Below are positions 1 to 9,900 of a stretch of DNA of 64,000 nucleotides, one piece after another; the first letter of the stretch is position 1; each line of letters opens with the position of its first letter. The stretch spans positions 62,001 through 126,000 of the forward strand of contig NZ_JAPMUA010000006.1 in the NCBI RefSeq assembly GCF_029603155.1. Direction: 5' to 3'. The notes under the pieces were generated by a model. It worked only from the letters and a program-made list of their open reading frames with translations, was not told the DNA's origin and did no database searches. The DNA comes from Galbibacter pacificus (lineage in GTDB: Bacteria > Bacteroidota > Bacteroidia > Flavobacteriales > Flavobacteriaceae). Position numbers and translations under genes: made by a program.

Positions 1-191
1 ATTCTTGCTAAACATATATGTTTTTAACTGTTGGTATTGTTCATCTCTTATAAAAGTAACTCTATTTTAATTGCCAAAAACAAGTAATCCCTTCGGATTA
101 TCTTGAAAAAAGAACAGCTATCCCACTGGCCTGTACACAAATATTGTAACAAATGTGGTCCTGGCTAGTCTTCATAATAAACAATAGCCTT

Positions 192-1022
192 ATGAAGCCA
201 TTAACGGTGTTATTTTTATGCGTAACATTCGCCATTCAAGCACAGAAAAGCGAAAATGAAAACAAAATTGAAGTACTAACACTTGCCACGTTCCATTTTA
301 ACTTCCCAAACCTAGACGTGCAACAGGTTGAAGATTCCGACAAAATAGATATTTATGAGAAGCGTTATCAAAAAGAAATAAATGAGATTGTTAAAAAACT
401 AAGCGCGTTTAAGCCTACTATTATTGCAATAGAACTTCGACCTGAAGAGCAGGCAAAAGCCGATTCGCTCTATAATTTATTTCTTGAAGGCACCTATAAA
501 TTGCAAAGAGCCGAATACCAACAAATAGGATTTAGGCTTGCCAAACAATTAAAGTTAAAGAAACTGTATTGTGTAGATGAGTGGGGCAACTTTACCCAGT
601 CCGTTGAAAAAGTAATAAATGGAAATGACTCCATTAACCGTAAGAAATTTGTAAAATATGTTGAAAACAATCCGGATGCCCCGCTAAAGAACATAAGAAA
701 AGACATATATAAGTCTGAAGGTATTCTGGAAGAACTAAAAATGCTGAACAACCCCGAGGTTATAAAGAAAAGTTTGGGAAATTATCTATTGGGCCCTTTT
801 AAATATGAAATAAATGAAGGTGACTTTTTTGGAGTTGATTTTGAAACGGGAAGATGGTTTAGTAGAAACCTGAAAATATTTAGAAATATACAGCGCATAA
901 AAACCGATCCGTCTGATCGGATTTTAATAATATTTGGGGCAGACCATATGAATCTATTAAACATTTTCTTTGACAGTTCTCCTGAATTTAAGCTCGTTGA
1001 CACGAACGTTTATTTAAAGTAA
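192..1022 (+). CDS. DUF5694-type (TraB/GumN-like) exported protein
   Basis: A 276-residue protein of unknown biochemical role that resembles the DUF5694 group, distantly related to TraB/GumN proteins. The start at 192 (MKPLTVLFL) is preferred over an in-frame ATG at 153 because it gives a clean signal peptide ending near IQAQ, so the product is probably periplasmic. Visible family features are an early segment LATFHFNFP, an IAIELRPEEQ segment, and a late segment IFGADHMNLL that contains the histidine often seen in this group. It stands alone on the plus strand and converges on the epimerase gene, with a shared hairpin between them. It is not obviously part of the glycan locus. The family assignment is from memory of these motifs and is moderately sure; no function is claimed. 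Confidence 0.7.
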   Translation: MKPLTVLFLCVTFAIQAQKSENENKIEVLTLATFHFNFPNLDVQQVEDSDKIDIYEKRYQKEINEIVKKLSAFKPTIIAIELRPEEQAKADSLYNLFLEGTYKLQRAEYQQIGFRLAKQLKLKKLYCVDEWGNFTQSVEKVINGNDSINRKKFVKYVENNPDAPLKNIRKDIYKSEGILEELKMLNNPEVIKKSLGNYLLGPFKYEINEGDFFGVDFETGRWFSRNLKIFRNIQRIKTDPSDRILIIFGADHMNLLNIFFDSSPEFKLVDTNVYLK

Positions 1023-1030
1023 GGTTACAA

Positions 1031-1064
1031 AAAAAACCGCAAAATAAGTACTTTGCGGTTTTTT
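1031..1064. terminator. Bidirectional terminator between convergent genes
   Basis: A 13-bp perfect stem (1031-1043 with 1052-1064) with an 8-nt loop. It has A-rich and T-rich ends, so it can act on both strands. It ends the DUF5694 gene and the minus-strand GH43 operon. Confidence 0.85.
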
Positions 1065-1100
1065 CTATATCAACATTGGGGTTGTTTGGTATAAAACCCT

Positions 1101-2291
1101 TTATTTTTTTACCGAAAATTTATATACAGAAACTGTATGGTATTCTTCTCCCGGATTTAAGGTAATAGATGGGAAGTCTGGTTGATTGGGCGCATCTGGA
1201 AAATGCTGGGTTTCCAGTGCAAAAGCAGTTCTAAAATCGTCTTTAGCCCCCGACTTGAAGGTGTTTTTGCTTTGCATGAAATTTCCGCTGTAGAATTGTA
1301 CGCCCGGTTCCTGGCTTACAACATCCATTTCAATTCCAGATTTATCCCCAACAATGGTTGCCACATGGTTCATACTATCTTCCTTGGCACCAGTTAACAC
1401 ATAATTATGGTCGTAGCCCATTCCGTTTTTTAGTTGCTCGTTATCGGTTTCTATGCGTTCCCCAATAGTATGCGGATCGGTAAAATTGAACGGGGTCCCG
1501 GCTACCGGTTTTAATTCTCCCATGGGAATCAACCCTGCATCGACCGGAGTGAACTTATCGGCATAAATTTGAACTTGATGATCTAGAATAGTCCCGCTCC
1601 CCTCACCATTTAAATTAAAAAAGGCATGGTTGGTTAAATTTACCACCGTGGGCGCGTCTGTAGTTGCGCTGTATTCCATCTTTACGGCATTATCGTTGGT
1701 AATGGAATAGGTAACCGTTACGTCCAGGTTCCCCGGAAAACCTTCTTCCATATCGGGGGAATGGTATTTAAGTACCAATGTATGTTCGTTTACCTTTTCG
1801 GCGTCCCAAATAACATCCTGAAAACCTTTGTTTCCTCCATGAAGGGTATTCCCATTGTTATTGGTGGGAATTGTATATTGTTTTCCGTTTAAAGTAAACC
1901 TTCCCTTTGCAATTCGGTTGCCAACCCTTCCAATAGTAGCTCCAAAATAGGGTTCGGTAGATTCCATATACCCTTTAGCGCTGTTCATGCCCACGACAAC
2001 ATCGGTCATTTTACCATTTTTATCGGGCACCCATAAACCTACTATACGCCCACCGTAATTGGTAAAGGCCGCTTTTAGGTTTTTATTCTGAATCCAATAT
2101 AATTGTACTTTTTTCCCGTTTACAATAGTATCGAAAGCTTCTGAATTGATTAAAGTTGCAATGGAATCCTTGGTGACTACCTCAATGGTTTCTCCTTGAG
2201 ATGCTGCCGCTTCTTTTTTGTTTTGCTTACACGCCACTACACTGATTATTCCTGCCAGCAAAAGAGCCATGAATATTTTTGACTTGTACAT
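1101..2291 (-). CDS. galM: Aldose 1-epimerase (galactose mutarotase), lipoprotein
   Basis: Interconverts alpha and beta anomers of free aldoses, which helps feed sugars released outside the cytoplasm into uptake. The protein is 396 residues. A lipobox with Cys21 (SVVAC) predicts a lipid anchor, so it should work in the periplasm or on a membrane surface rather than in the cytosol. The mutarotase fold is shown by GNTLHGG near 148-153, TNHAFFNL with the likely catalytic His222, and LETQHFPDAPNQP with the likely catalytic Glu360. It is the last gene of a tight operon (2 bp after the GH5-like gene). In this setting it probably handles arabinose or another pentose or hexose released by its neighbours; the exact sugar cannot be read. 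Confidence 0.92.
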   Translation of the reverse strand: MYKSKIFMALLLAGIISVVACKQNKKEAAASQGETIEVVTKDSIATLINSEAFDTIVNGKKVQLYWIQNKNLKAAFTNYGGRIVGLWVPDKNGKMTDVVVGMNSAKGYMESTEPYFGATIGRVGNRIAKGRFTLNGKQYTIPTNNNGNTLHGGNKGFQDVIWDAEKVNEHTLVLKYHSPDMEEGFPGNLDVTVTYSITNDNAVKMEYSATTDAPTVVNLTNHAFFNLNGEGSGTILDHQVQIYADKFTPVDAGLIPMGELKPVAGTPFNFTDPHTIGERIETDNEQLKNGMGYDHNYVLTGAKEDSMNHVATIVGDKSGIEMDVVSQEPGVQFYSGNFMQSKNTFKSGAKDDFRTAFALETQHFPDAPNQPDFPSITLNPGEEYHTVSVYKFSVKK

Positions 2292-2293
2292 GT

Positions 2294-3361
2294 TTATTTA
2301 TTGTTTAGTTTTTTTATTAAATCTACTTCATCCTGCCTGTAAGGAGTTCCGTCTTTTCTAAATATATCGTGGAACCACTCAATAGGTTCTTCTCCACTGC
2401 TTATGGGCGTGTCCCAAGCATAAATGGTATTTGTTTTACCATTTACCAATCCCCAATTTATGGCCCCGATGTTATGCTCTTTAAGCATTGGCAGTATATT
2501 GGAAAAACGACTGTCTCTGGTTCTTGCCATGTATTCGGTACAAATAAGCGGACGTCCAAAGGATTCTAATAATTGTATTACGCGCAAGTGCCATTCGGGT
2601 GCTTCGTAATCATGGTAGGTAACAATGTCGGAGTTTGTTACCTGAAATTCGTTAAGTTCTTTTTCGTTCCATTTCCAGATACCTACACTTATAGGTTGCG
2701 ATGGGTTTACCTCGCGTGCCCAGGTAAAAACTTGTTTTAGCAATGGCAAAGACTCGCTGCTTTTGCCGTTGTTTCCGGGTTCGTTGTACAAATCCCACAG
2801 CAATACGCGATTGTCGTTGGCAAAAGTTTTTATGATGTCTTTTACATACGTTTCCAGTTCAGGAAAATTTGCCTCGTTTTTTGATGCCGGATATCCTGGG
2901 TCCTGCATCCACCCGGAATTATGGGTTCCCGGCTTTGGTTCGCGCTGCTTCCCTATCTTTGGGTTGGCGTCCCAAACGTCATCAAAAATAACCAAGATAG
3001 TTTGTATGCCGTGTTTATTTGCTATTTTTAAATATTGGTCTACCCTTTTCTTAAATCCTTCTTTGTCTGCCTTATACGCCAGACTGTGCAAATAGACACG
3101 CATGGTGTTAAATCCAATTCCTTCGGCATAGCCTAGTTCCCGGTCGATGGTTTCGGGGTCGAAAGTATCTTCTTGCCACATTTCTAATTGATTAATGGCC
3201 GTACTCGGGATAAAGTTGGCACCACTTATCCATTTATGCTGTGCATACCAGTTATTGGCTTTCTCGGCAGACCATTTATTTTTTATAAGCACATCTTTTT
3301 TCTGGGCCATCCCCAAGTTGCACATAAGAAGCGTTACAGCTACAATAAGTATTTTTTTCAT
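2294..3361 (-). CDS. GH5-like clan GH-A glycoside hydrolase
   Basis: A 355-residue exported retaining glycoside hydrolase of the (beta/alpha)8 clan GH-A, closest in feel to GH5 or the catalytic half of GH2. The signal peptide ends near GMAQ (residues 17-20). The acid/base is Glu194 in WDLYNEPGN and the nucleophile is Glu276 in CTEYMAR, each in its expected strand context. There are no carbohydrate-binding modules, and the size is that of a bare catalytic domain. It lies between the GH127-type gene (36 bp gap) and the epimerase (2 bp gap). Databases often label such proteins as xylanase or cellulase-family; the substrate is not evident here and could be a beta-linked sugar at the core of an arabinosylated glycan. 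Confidence 0.82.
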   Translation of the reverse strand: MKKILIVAVTLLMCNLGMAQKKDVLIKNKWSAEKANNWYAQHKWISGANFIPSTAINQLEMWQEDTFDPETIDRELGYAEGIGFNTMRVYLHSLAYKADKEGFKKRVDQYLKIANKHGIQTILVIFDDVWDANPKIGKQREPKPGTHNSGWMQDPGYPASKNEANFPELETYVKDIIKTFANDNRVLLWDLYNEPGNNGKSSESLPLLKQVFTWAREVNPSQPISVGIWKWNEKELNEFQVTNSDIVTYHDYEAPEWHLRVIQLLESFGRPLICTEYMARTRDSRFSNILPMLKEHNIGAINWGLVNGKTNTIYAWDTPISSGEEPIEWFHDIFRKDGTPYRQDEVDLIKKLNNK

Positions 3362-3397
3362 TGTTCTCTATTTTTATAATTAGTGTTCTTTTTTTAA

Positions 3398-5455
3398 CTA
3401 TTTGACCACGGGAAATGCAACAATTCTAAGCTTTGTAAAACCAATGGGCACCAAACTGATGGATTCTTCCTTTTTGGAAACTTCGCCTTTATAAAAACCT
3501 TCCCTTCCCGTTACCGGTAAATACGCCAAACCGTTAATGGCCTTCCAATCGGGGATTTGTTTTGCATTTACTTTTATTTCAAGTGGTGCATTTTCCAAAT
3601 TCCATTTAAAGTCATCGTTCAGTCCTTTTGCAATTACTTCGGTATTGTTTGCAATTGTTTTTAATTCTTCTTGAAGCAAACCATAATTCCAGTTAGAATC
3701 GGTATGGACGGTAAAATATTTACCTTCATGTTCCTCGTTGCCTTCGTTCCACTTTTCATTTAATTTCAATCCGTAAACCAAGGGGCCACGCTCAATGGCA
3801 CGCGTGTTTTCTGCCCATTCAGAAGCACGTACTTCCATAGGGAGCTTTAGTTTTACCACATCGCCGTTTTTCCAGCTTCTGTTAAGAGTTACAATTTCTT
3901 TGTCCTTCTCGAAAGATACTTTTTCACCGTTAACGGTTATTGAAGGTGCTGTGCACCATTTTGGGATTCTCAACTCAAAAGGAAAGGTTATTTCATCTTC
4001 AACAGAAATTTTAAAATCAATTTCGTCTCCAAAAGGATAAGCAGTATCTTCCTGTACGGTTACCGTTTCATTTTTAATAGTGGTCGAAATTGTATTTGGA
4101 CTGTAAACCAGCGCCGCCAAGCCGTCCTGCTGATTTTTATACCACAAATGTTGTGTAAATTTGGTCCATCCTTGGTGCATGTTAACATAGCAACAGGTAT
4201 AACCGCTTTTTGCTCCCAAAACATTGTTCATTTCGCGGTTAAACGGCAAGGTAAAAGCATATACGCCCCTGTCTATTTCAATTTGGTTGGCTATTTGGAA
4301 GTATTGTTTTTCGTTAAAATCGTCGGTAGTTTGTGCCGGAAGCGCATTAAACGTTGCCTGCTCTAATGCATCCATATAGAATGGGTCTCCGGTAATCCCT
4401 ATAATTTCTTCCAATGAAAACATGGCCTCGACTATGGCACAAAGTTCGGTTCCCTGTATGGGCGCATTCCCGTGCAGGTCTTCATCGGCAGAAAAAATTC
4501 CGTTGGGAAGCCCATGGAGGGTCATTAAATCGCTAAATCCAACTTTGGTAGCTTTTAAGTAAGCCGAATCGCCCGTACGCTGGTAATTTTCGGCAGGTTC
4601 CTTTATGGCCATTCCAACATTTACACCATGGCGGTGCATCCAGCTTTCTCCATTGGGGTGCGCAGCAGCGTTTATTACCCAATCGCGGTTGCCCAGCCAT
4701 TCGCTCCATGCAAAAGACTGTTCTTTAATTTTATTGGCCAGTTGCAACAGTTTTTCATCTTTGGTAATGGTATACAACCATTGTGCAATACGCATGTTTT
4801 CAACACCGCGGGATTGTGCCCATTCTGTCCACTTTCCAATTGGGCAGGTATCTAAGGTAGCCCATTGATAGTCGAAATATTTTTTCATGAACGGAATTAC
4901 ACGTTTGTCTTGCGTTGCCGTATAATATTGCTGAATCACTTTTAGCATTACCATTCTCGGCCACCAATCTTCGCCTTTATCGCAATGGGCTATATCTACT
5001 TTGTTCCCTGTTTCCCGTTCCCACTCGGTTATGGGACCGAAATAACCGGACGGTCGTTGGTTTTCTATACTCCAATCGATGTACTTTTTTACTTTTTGCT
5101 GAAGTTTTTTATCATCCAATTGATAGGCCAACGGTACTGCGCCATCCAGCCAGTAAGGTGTTTCCTCCCAATCATCGCCCTTGCCGCCAAGCCAACCGTT
5201 ATCAATTTTTATCTTGTCGTAAATCTCGTCCATATGCCCGGTTGAATTATCGCGCATTATGGCTAGCTGGTCTTTAAGCCAACCTTTTGGTTGGATCTCT
5301 CCCAACGCGACTTCATTATAAACCGACGCTACATAGTTGGTTGTTTTTAATTCAACTTTATCCTTGCTTTTCGTTTCTTTATTGCACGATAGGAACATTA
5401 ATGTTGCCAAAACTGAAACTGCAATGAATTTACTTTTCTCGATGTTCGTTTTCAT
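3398..5455 (-). CDS. GH127/GH146-type beta-L-arabinofuranosidase, lipoprotein
   Basis: Predicted to remove terminal beta-L-arabinofuranose, the activity known for GH127 and GH146 (DUF1680 fold). The start at 5455 is chosen because it gives a lipoprotein signal with Cys24 (FLSC). The frame stays open 52 codons further upstream, but that part overlaps the GH43 gene. The mature protein (685 aa in total) keeps the whole zinc-thiolate active site of the family: Glu337 and Cys339 in GTELCAI, and Cys421-Cys422 in GYTCCYVNMHQGW. The cysteine of this cluster is the known nucleophile in HypBA1. An alpha/alpha barrel at residues 50-440 is followed by beta-sandwich domains. It starts 2 bp after the GH43 stop, so the two are co-translated. 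Assignment between GH127 and GH146 cannot be made by eye. Confidence 0.88.
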   Translation of the reverse strand: MKTNIEKSKFIAVSVLATLMFLSCNKETKSKDKVELKTTNYVASVYNEVALGEIQPKGWLKDQLAIMRDNSTGHMDEIYDKIKIDNGWLGGKGDDWEETPYWLDGAVPLAYQLDDKKLQQKVKKYIDWSIENQRPSGYFGPITEWERETGNKVDIAHCDKGEDWWPRMVMLKVIQQYYTATQDKRVIPFMKKYFDYQWATLDTCPIGKWTEWAQSRGVENMRIAQWLYTITKDEKLLQLANKIKEQSFAWSEWLGNRDWVINAAAHPNGESWMHRHGVNVGMAIKEPAENYQRTGDSAYLKATKVGFSDLMTLHGLPNGIFSADEDLHGNAPIQGTELCAIVEAMFSLEEIIGITGDPFYMDALEQATFNALPAQTTDDFNEKQYFQIANQIEIDRGVYAFTLPFNREMNNVLGAKSGYTCCYVNMHQGWTKFTQHLWYKNQQDGLAALVYSPNTISTTIKNETVTVQEDTAYPFGDEIDFKISVEDEITFPFELRIPKWCTAPSITVNGEKVSFEKDKEIVTLNRSWKNGDVVKLKLPMEVRASEWAENTRAIERGPLVYGLKLNEKWNEGNEEHEGKYFTVHTDSNWNYGLLQEELKTIANNTEVIAKGLNDDFKWNLENAPLEIKVNAKQIPDWKAINGLAYLPVTGREGFYKGEVSKKEESISLVPIGFTKLRIVAFPVVK

Positions 5456-5457
5456 AA

Positions 5458-6483
5458 TTATTCTGAAGGTGTTGGTAGTTTTGTATCTTCTGAAACAGGC
5501 TCGCCTACATACGGGCTTCCATCTTCCTGCCAATGTACCCGTTGCATCCTCGGGGACCTGAAGCCACCGCATCCCTGTCCCGGCTCTGAATTGGCATGGT
5601 ACAGGATCCAATCTTCTTTCCCGTCCGGTGATTTAAAAAAAGAATTATGTCCGGGTGCATACACTCCGTTTTTTGGAGACTGTGTTAACAGAGATTTTTT
5701 TTGTTTTTCCCAACTGGAAGGGTCCAGCAAGTTTTCTTGTCCCGTAAACTTGAGCACACCTAAGCTGTAATAATCGGTCCAGCAACCATTCGCCGAAAAG
5801 ATTATAAAAATAGCATTGTTATGTTGAAGAAACTGTGGTCCTTCGTTTACATTTACATGCGGTGGGTTTATGGGGTCGTTTAAATCGCCGTGCTTTTCCC
5901 AATTAAAAGTCGGAGATGCAATTTTAACACGGTCTCCTTCAATTTCAAGCGGGTTCTTCATTTTGGCTATAAATATGTCCTGTTGTCCATTTTGGTCTCC
6001 TTCCCATCCGGACCAGATCATGTAATATTGGTCTTTATAATTAAAAACATTCCCATCTATTGCCCATTTATCTGTTTTTGCGGCTATTTTTCCTTTAAAC
6101 TCCCAATTATCGGAAAAAGGATCCTTGCTCTCGTTCTCGATAACATACATTCTGTGCGTGTTATTATCTCCATTATCAGCAGCAAAATAAACATACCATT
6201 TACCTTCTAGGTAATGTACTTCTGGGGCCCATATATCTTTAGAGTAAAGCCCCGTTTTTGGCGGGGTCCAAATGGTTTTCTTTTCGGCTGAAGCCAAATT
6301 TGCCAAATTCTTTGTTTTCCAAAGCACTATTTTGTTTCCCATGGTATGGGTATAATAGTAATAACCATTTACGTGCACACTAAAGGGATCTGCACCCGAC
6401 GGCAATAAGGGATTGGTAAATTCTTTTTGCTGTGCACATACGGTCAAAGAGCATAGCAGGAACAAAAAATATAATTGTTTCAT
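5458..6483 (-). CDS. GH43 family hydrolase (arabinofuranosidase/xylosidase type)
   Basis: A 341-residue exported inverting enzyme with a five-bladed beta-propeller. The start at 6483 (MKQLYFLFL) gives a signal peptide ending near VCAQ; an ATG at 6612 is in frame but adds a non-signal leader. The GH43 triad is visible: base Asp32 in SGADPF, pKa modulator Asp143 in AIDGNVF and acid Glu214 in VNEGPQF, with the family-typical IWAPEVH at 84-90. It is the first gene of the operon GH43, GH127-type, GH5-like, epimerase, and faces away from the sensor gene. It probably cleaves alpha-L-arabinofuranosyl or beta-xylosyl links. The GH127 partner favours arabinose. Confidence 0.9.
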   Translation of the reverse strand: MKQLYFLFLLCSLTVCAQQKEFTNPLLPSGADPFSVHVNGYYYYTHTMGNKIVLWKTKNLANLASAEKKTIWTPPKTGLYSKDIWAPEVHYLEGKWYVYFAADNGDNNTHRMYVIENESKDPFSDNWEFKGKIAAKTDKWAIDGNVFNYKDQYYMIWSGWEGDQNGQQDIFIAKMKNPLEIEGDRVKIASPTFNWEKHGDLNDPINPPHVNVNEGPQFLQHNNAIFIIFSANGCWTDYYSLGVLKFTGQENLLDPSSWEKQKKSLLTQSPKNGVYAPGHNSFFKSPDGKEDWILYHANSEPGQGCGGFRSPRMQRVHWQEDGSPYVGEPVSEDTKLPTPSE

Positions 6484-6905
6484 GATTGTTACGGTTGGTT
6501 TTTCTATTTTTTTATTGATGTTATCCTGTTTTGTATATATAATTTGTTGCAACTTCGGTTTTGAACGATACTGTTGAAGTTTATCAAGGCCGTTTATGCT
6601 GTTTGGCTTCATTTAATCGCTATTCCTTACCTTTAATTAATTCATAATAATTTATCATCTAAATAATTTGGCGCATTGTACATTGCCATATCATTAAAAA
6701 AATACATTTGTTTTTATTGAATTCTCCGTTATATCAAAATAGGCTAAATTAACCGTGTTTATAGCATATCGATTGTGTCATTCTTTCGTAAAATTCGCCC
6801 AAAGTGCTACTAAATGTATACTTTTTATGATAGTTGAAACAAATTGAATGGTTATGAAACAAAATGTATAAGTATTATTAGTACATTTTGGCAAAATTTA
6901 TAAAG
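6484..6905. other. Divergent control region between GH43 operon and sensor gene
   Basis: About 420 bp without a gene, very AT-rich. It must hold the promoters of both the minus-strand GH43 operon and the plus-strand sensor gene. The only clear structure is the pair of direct repeats at 6834-6866. A near match to the -7 element, TACATTTTG at 6882-6890, lies just before the sensor gene. Confidence 0.6.
6834..6866. promoter_or_regulatory. Candidate sensor (AraC-domain) operator, direct repeat pair 1
   Basis: TTGAAACAAATTG at 6834-6846 is repeated as ATGAAACAAAATG at 6854-6866, exactly 20 bp apart. Two-turn spacing of direct repeats is typical of AraC-type DNA binding. Related pairs lie upstream of SusC and GH2. 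Binding by the neighbouring hybrid regulator is inferred. Confidence 0.5.
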
Positions 6906-9900
6906 TTGAAAAAAAGCCTGCTGTTTTCCATTTTTTTTATGCTCTTGAGCGCTGTTATTTGTGCCCAAGAATACTATTTAAAACATTATCAAGTAGACAA
7001 TGGCCTGTCTCATAATTCCGTTATATCCTCCTTGCAGGATAACCATGGTTTTTTATGGTTTGGAACAAAGGACGGCCTAAACCGTTTTGACGGTTATTCT
7101 TTTAAGCTATATCAAAACGACCCGCAGGATACAACCAGCATAGGTAGCAATTTTATACAGACATTGCATCAATACAAAGGTTTTTTATGGGTTGGTACCG
7201 ACAATGGTTTGTATAAGTTTGACGAACTGCATGAAACTTTCGAGCTATTGGAGCTTACCCAAAACCAATCTGTCCAGGATATAGAGACCGACGCACACGG
7301 AAATTTATGGTTTATTGCAGGTGCAACCTTGTATAAATACAATATTGAGAAGAAAAAATATACAGTTTTTGATCCCGCCGACTTTTTTGGGGCATTGAGC
7401 ATTACCAAATCGCAGGACAATACGCTCTGGGTTGCTTCTTTTAACCAGCTGTATAAGTACGACCCCGATAAAATATCTTTTACGCCCATGGGAATAGCCC
7501 CCATAGAAAACACAATCTTCCCTTTTATAATATCGACCATATATGCACTTAACTCACACACCATTCTCATTGGTACACAAAATCATGGCGTTATAGAATA
7601 CAACACCCAAAGTGGCACACAAAAAAGATTGCTAGCCAATGAGAGCGGCCCAGTTTATGTAAGGAACTTTGCCAAAAAGGGAGCGGGAGAATTGTGGATT
7701 GCAACCGAAAACGGGGTATATATATACAACATTCAAGATAAAACATACGACCATATACAAAAAAAATATACCGATGACTATGCCTTGTCCGACAATGCGG
7801 TATATACCATTACGGTAGACAATGAACAGGGCGTATGGATGGGCACCTATTTTAGGGGGATTAACTATTACCCAAAACAATACACGCCCTTTAAAAAGTA
7901 TTTTCCAAAGCTTAATGAAAATTCTTTGAGCGGGAACATTGTTAGGGAGATTACCAAAGATAAATATGGCAACCTATGGCTGGGTACTGAAGATGCCGGC
8001 CTAAATAAATTTAACCTGAAAACCAAAAAGTTCACCAGTTACAATCCGCTTAAAAACAATACCGGGCTTGCCTATTATAACATTCACGGTATACTGCCCG
8101 ATGGCGATAAACTTTGGGCAGGCACTTTTGAGCATGGCCTGGACGTGCTCGATATCACTTCTGGAAAAGTAACAAAACATTATGGAATGGGCAGTAAAGG
8201 TGGCCTGTTCAGCAATTTTGTCTATGCCGTGCACAAAACAAAAAGCAATGATATCGTTATTTTAACTACGGGCGGCATTCAACAGTACAATGCAGGAAAG
8301 GATACCTTTGAAGGCTTTAAGCCTATTCCTGAAAAATACTTTTTTAACTGCTTTATGGAAATTAGCGCTACCGAAGCCTGGGTTGGGAGCTATAGAAACG
8401 GGCTTTTTCATTATAATGAAGCTACCGGCAGAAAAGAAGTTTATACATACAACAACAAGAATGCAAATAGCATTAGCAGCAATGCCATAAACGATCTTTA
8501 CAAAGACCACAAGGGAAACATTTGGGTTACTACCGAAAACGGTTTGAACAAATACCGGCCCGAAACAAACGATTTTGAACGTTTTAATACCAAAGACGGC
8601 TTCCCAAGTAACGTAATGTACTCCATTTTAGAAGATAACGATTTTAATTTATGGATTAGCAGCTCCAATGGCCTTGTAAAGTTTAACCCAGAAGACTTCA
8701 GCATAAAAACATACACCAAAGCAAACGGACTAATGACCGACCAGTTTAATTACCGCTCTGCATTTAAGGACGATAACGGAGACATGTACTTTGGAAGCGT
8801 GGACGGCATGGTGTCTTTTAACCCAGACAATTTTATAAAGAACACATACAACCCGCCTATTTTGTTAACCAACCTTAGGGTCAACAACAAAGAAGTTTCT
8901 GTAACAGAAAATGGATCGCCGCTCTCAAAATCCATTACCTATTCTGATGAAATCAACCTTAAACACACAGAATCATCGTTTAGCATTGATTTTTCGGCCT
9001 TGAGCTTCAATGCCTCGCAAATGACCAAGTATTGGTACCAATTGGAAGGCCTTAACGACGACTGGGTAGAACTTAACAAAAGCCGCACCGCCTATTTTAC
9101 CAAGCTTCCGCCAGGAAATTACACCCTTAAATACAAAGCCCTTAACAGCAATGGTTCCTGGAGCCGGGGAAAAGACCTCAGAATTATAATTTCGCCCCCG
9201 TTTTGGGCCAGTAATACGGCATATGCTTTCTATTTTCTATTTATTTCAACCATATTGTTTTTTGCGGTACGGTTTTATCACAAACAAACCGAAGAAAAAA
9301 ACAACCGCAAGATCCGCCAGCTCAACAACAAGAAGGAAAAAGAAATCTATCAGGCTAAAATCGAGTTTTTTACCAACGTGGCCCACGAAATAAGAACCCC
9401 GCTTACACTTATTAAAAGCCCACTGGAAAAAATACTAAAGACAACGCAACAAAATGGCTTCTTAAAAGAAAACCTCAACATCATGTCCAAAAACACCTCC
9501 CGGCTATTGGACCTTGTTAACCAGTTGCTAGACTTTAGGAGGACAGAAATAGAAGGGGTTGACCTTACTTTTGTAAAGGCAAACATAACCGCTATGGTAA
9601 AAAACACCCATACGCGCTTTAGCCAGGCCATTGAAGAAAAAAATGTCTTATTTGAATTTTCTTATCCCGATGAGCCCATACATGCTTATGTAGACAGCGA
9701 GGCTCTTAAGAAAATTTTAAGCAATCTCTTTAACAATGCCATTAAATACGCCAAAAACAAGGTATTTGTAACCCTAAAAAGAGACGAGGCAAGCTTTATC
9801 CTTATTGTTAAGAACGATGGAGAGCTTATTCCTGTCCATTTAAAAGACAAAATCTTCGAACCTTTTTTCAGGGCGCCCGAAGTAACGCACCAAACAGGAA

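Noticed and set aside
1..191. Possible partial gene at the left edge
   Set aside because: No frame with coding character crosses the edge; this appears to be gene-free upstream DNA.
5456..5611. Longer N-terminus of the GH127-type protein (start at 5611)
   Set aside because: It would overlap the GH43 gene by about 150 bp and destroy the lipoprotein signal; the start at 5455 is 2 bp after the GH43 stop.
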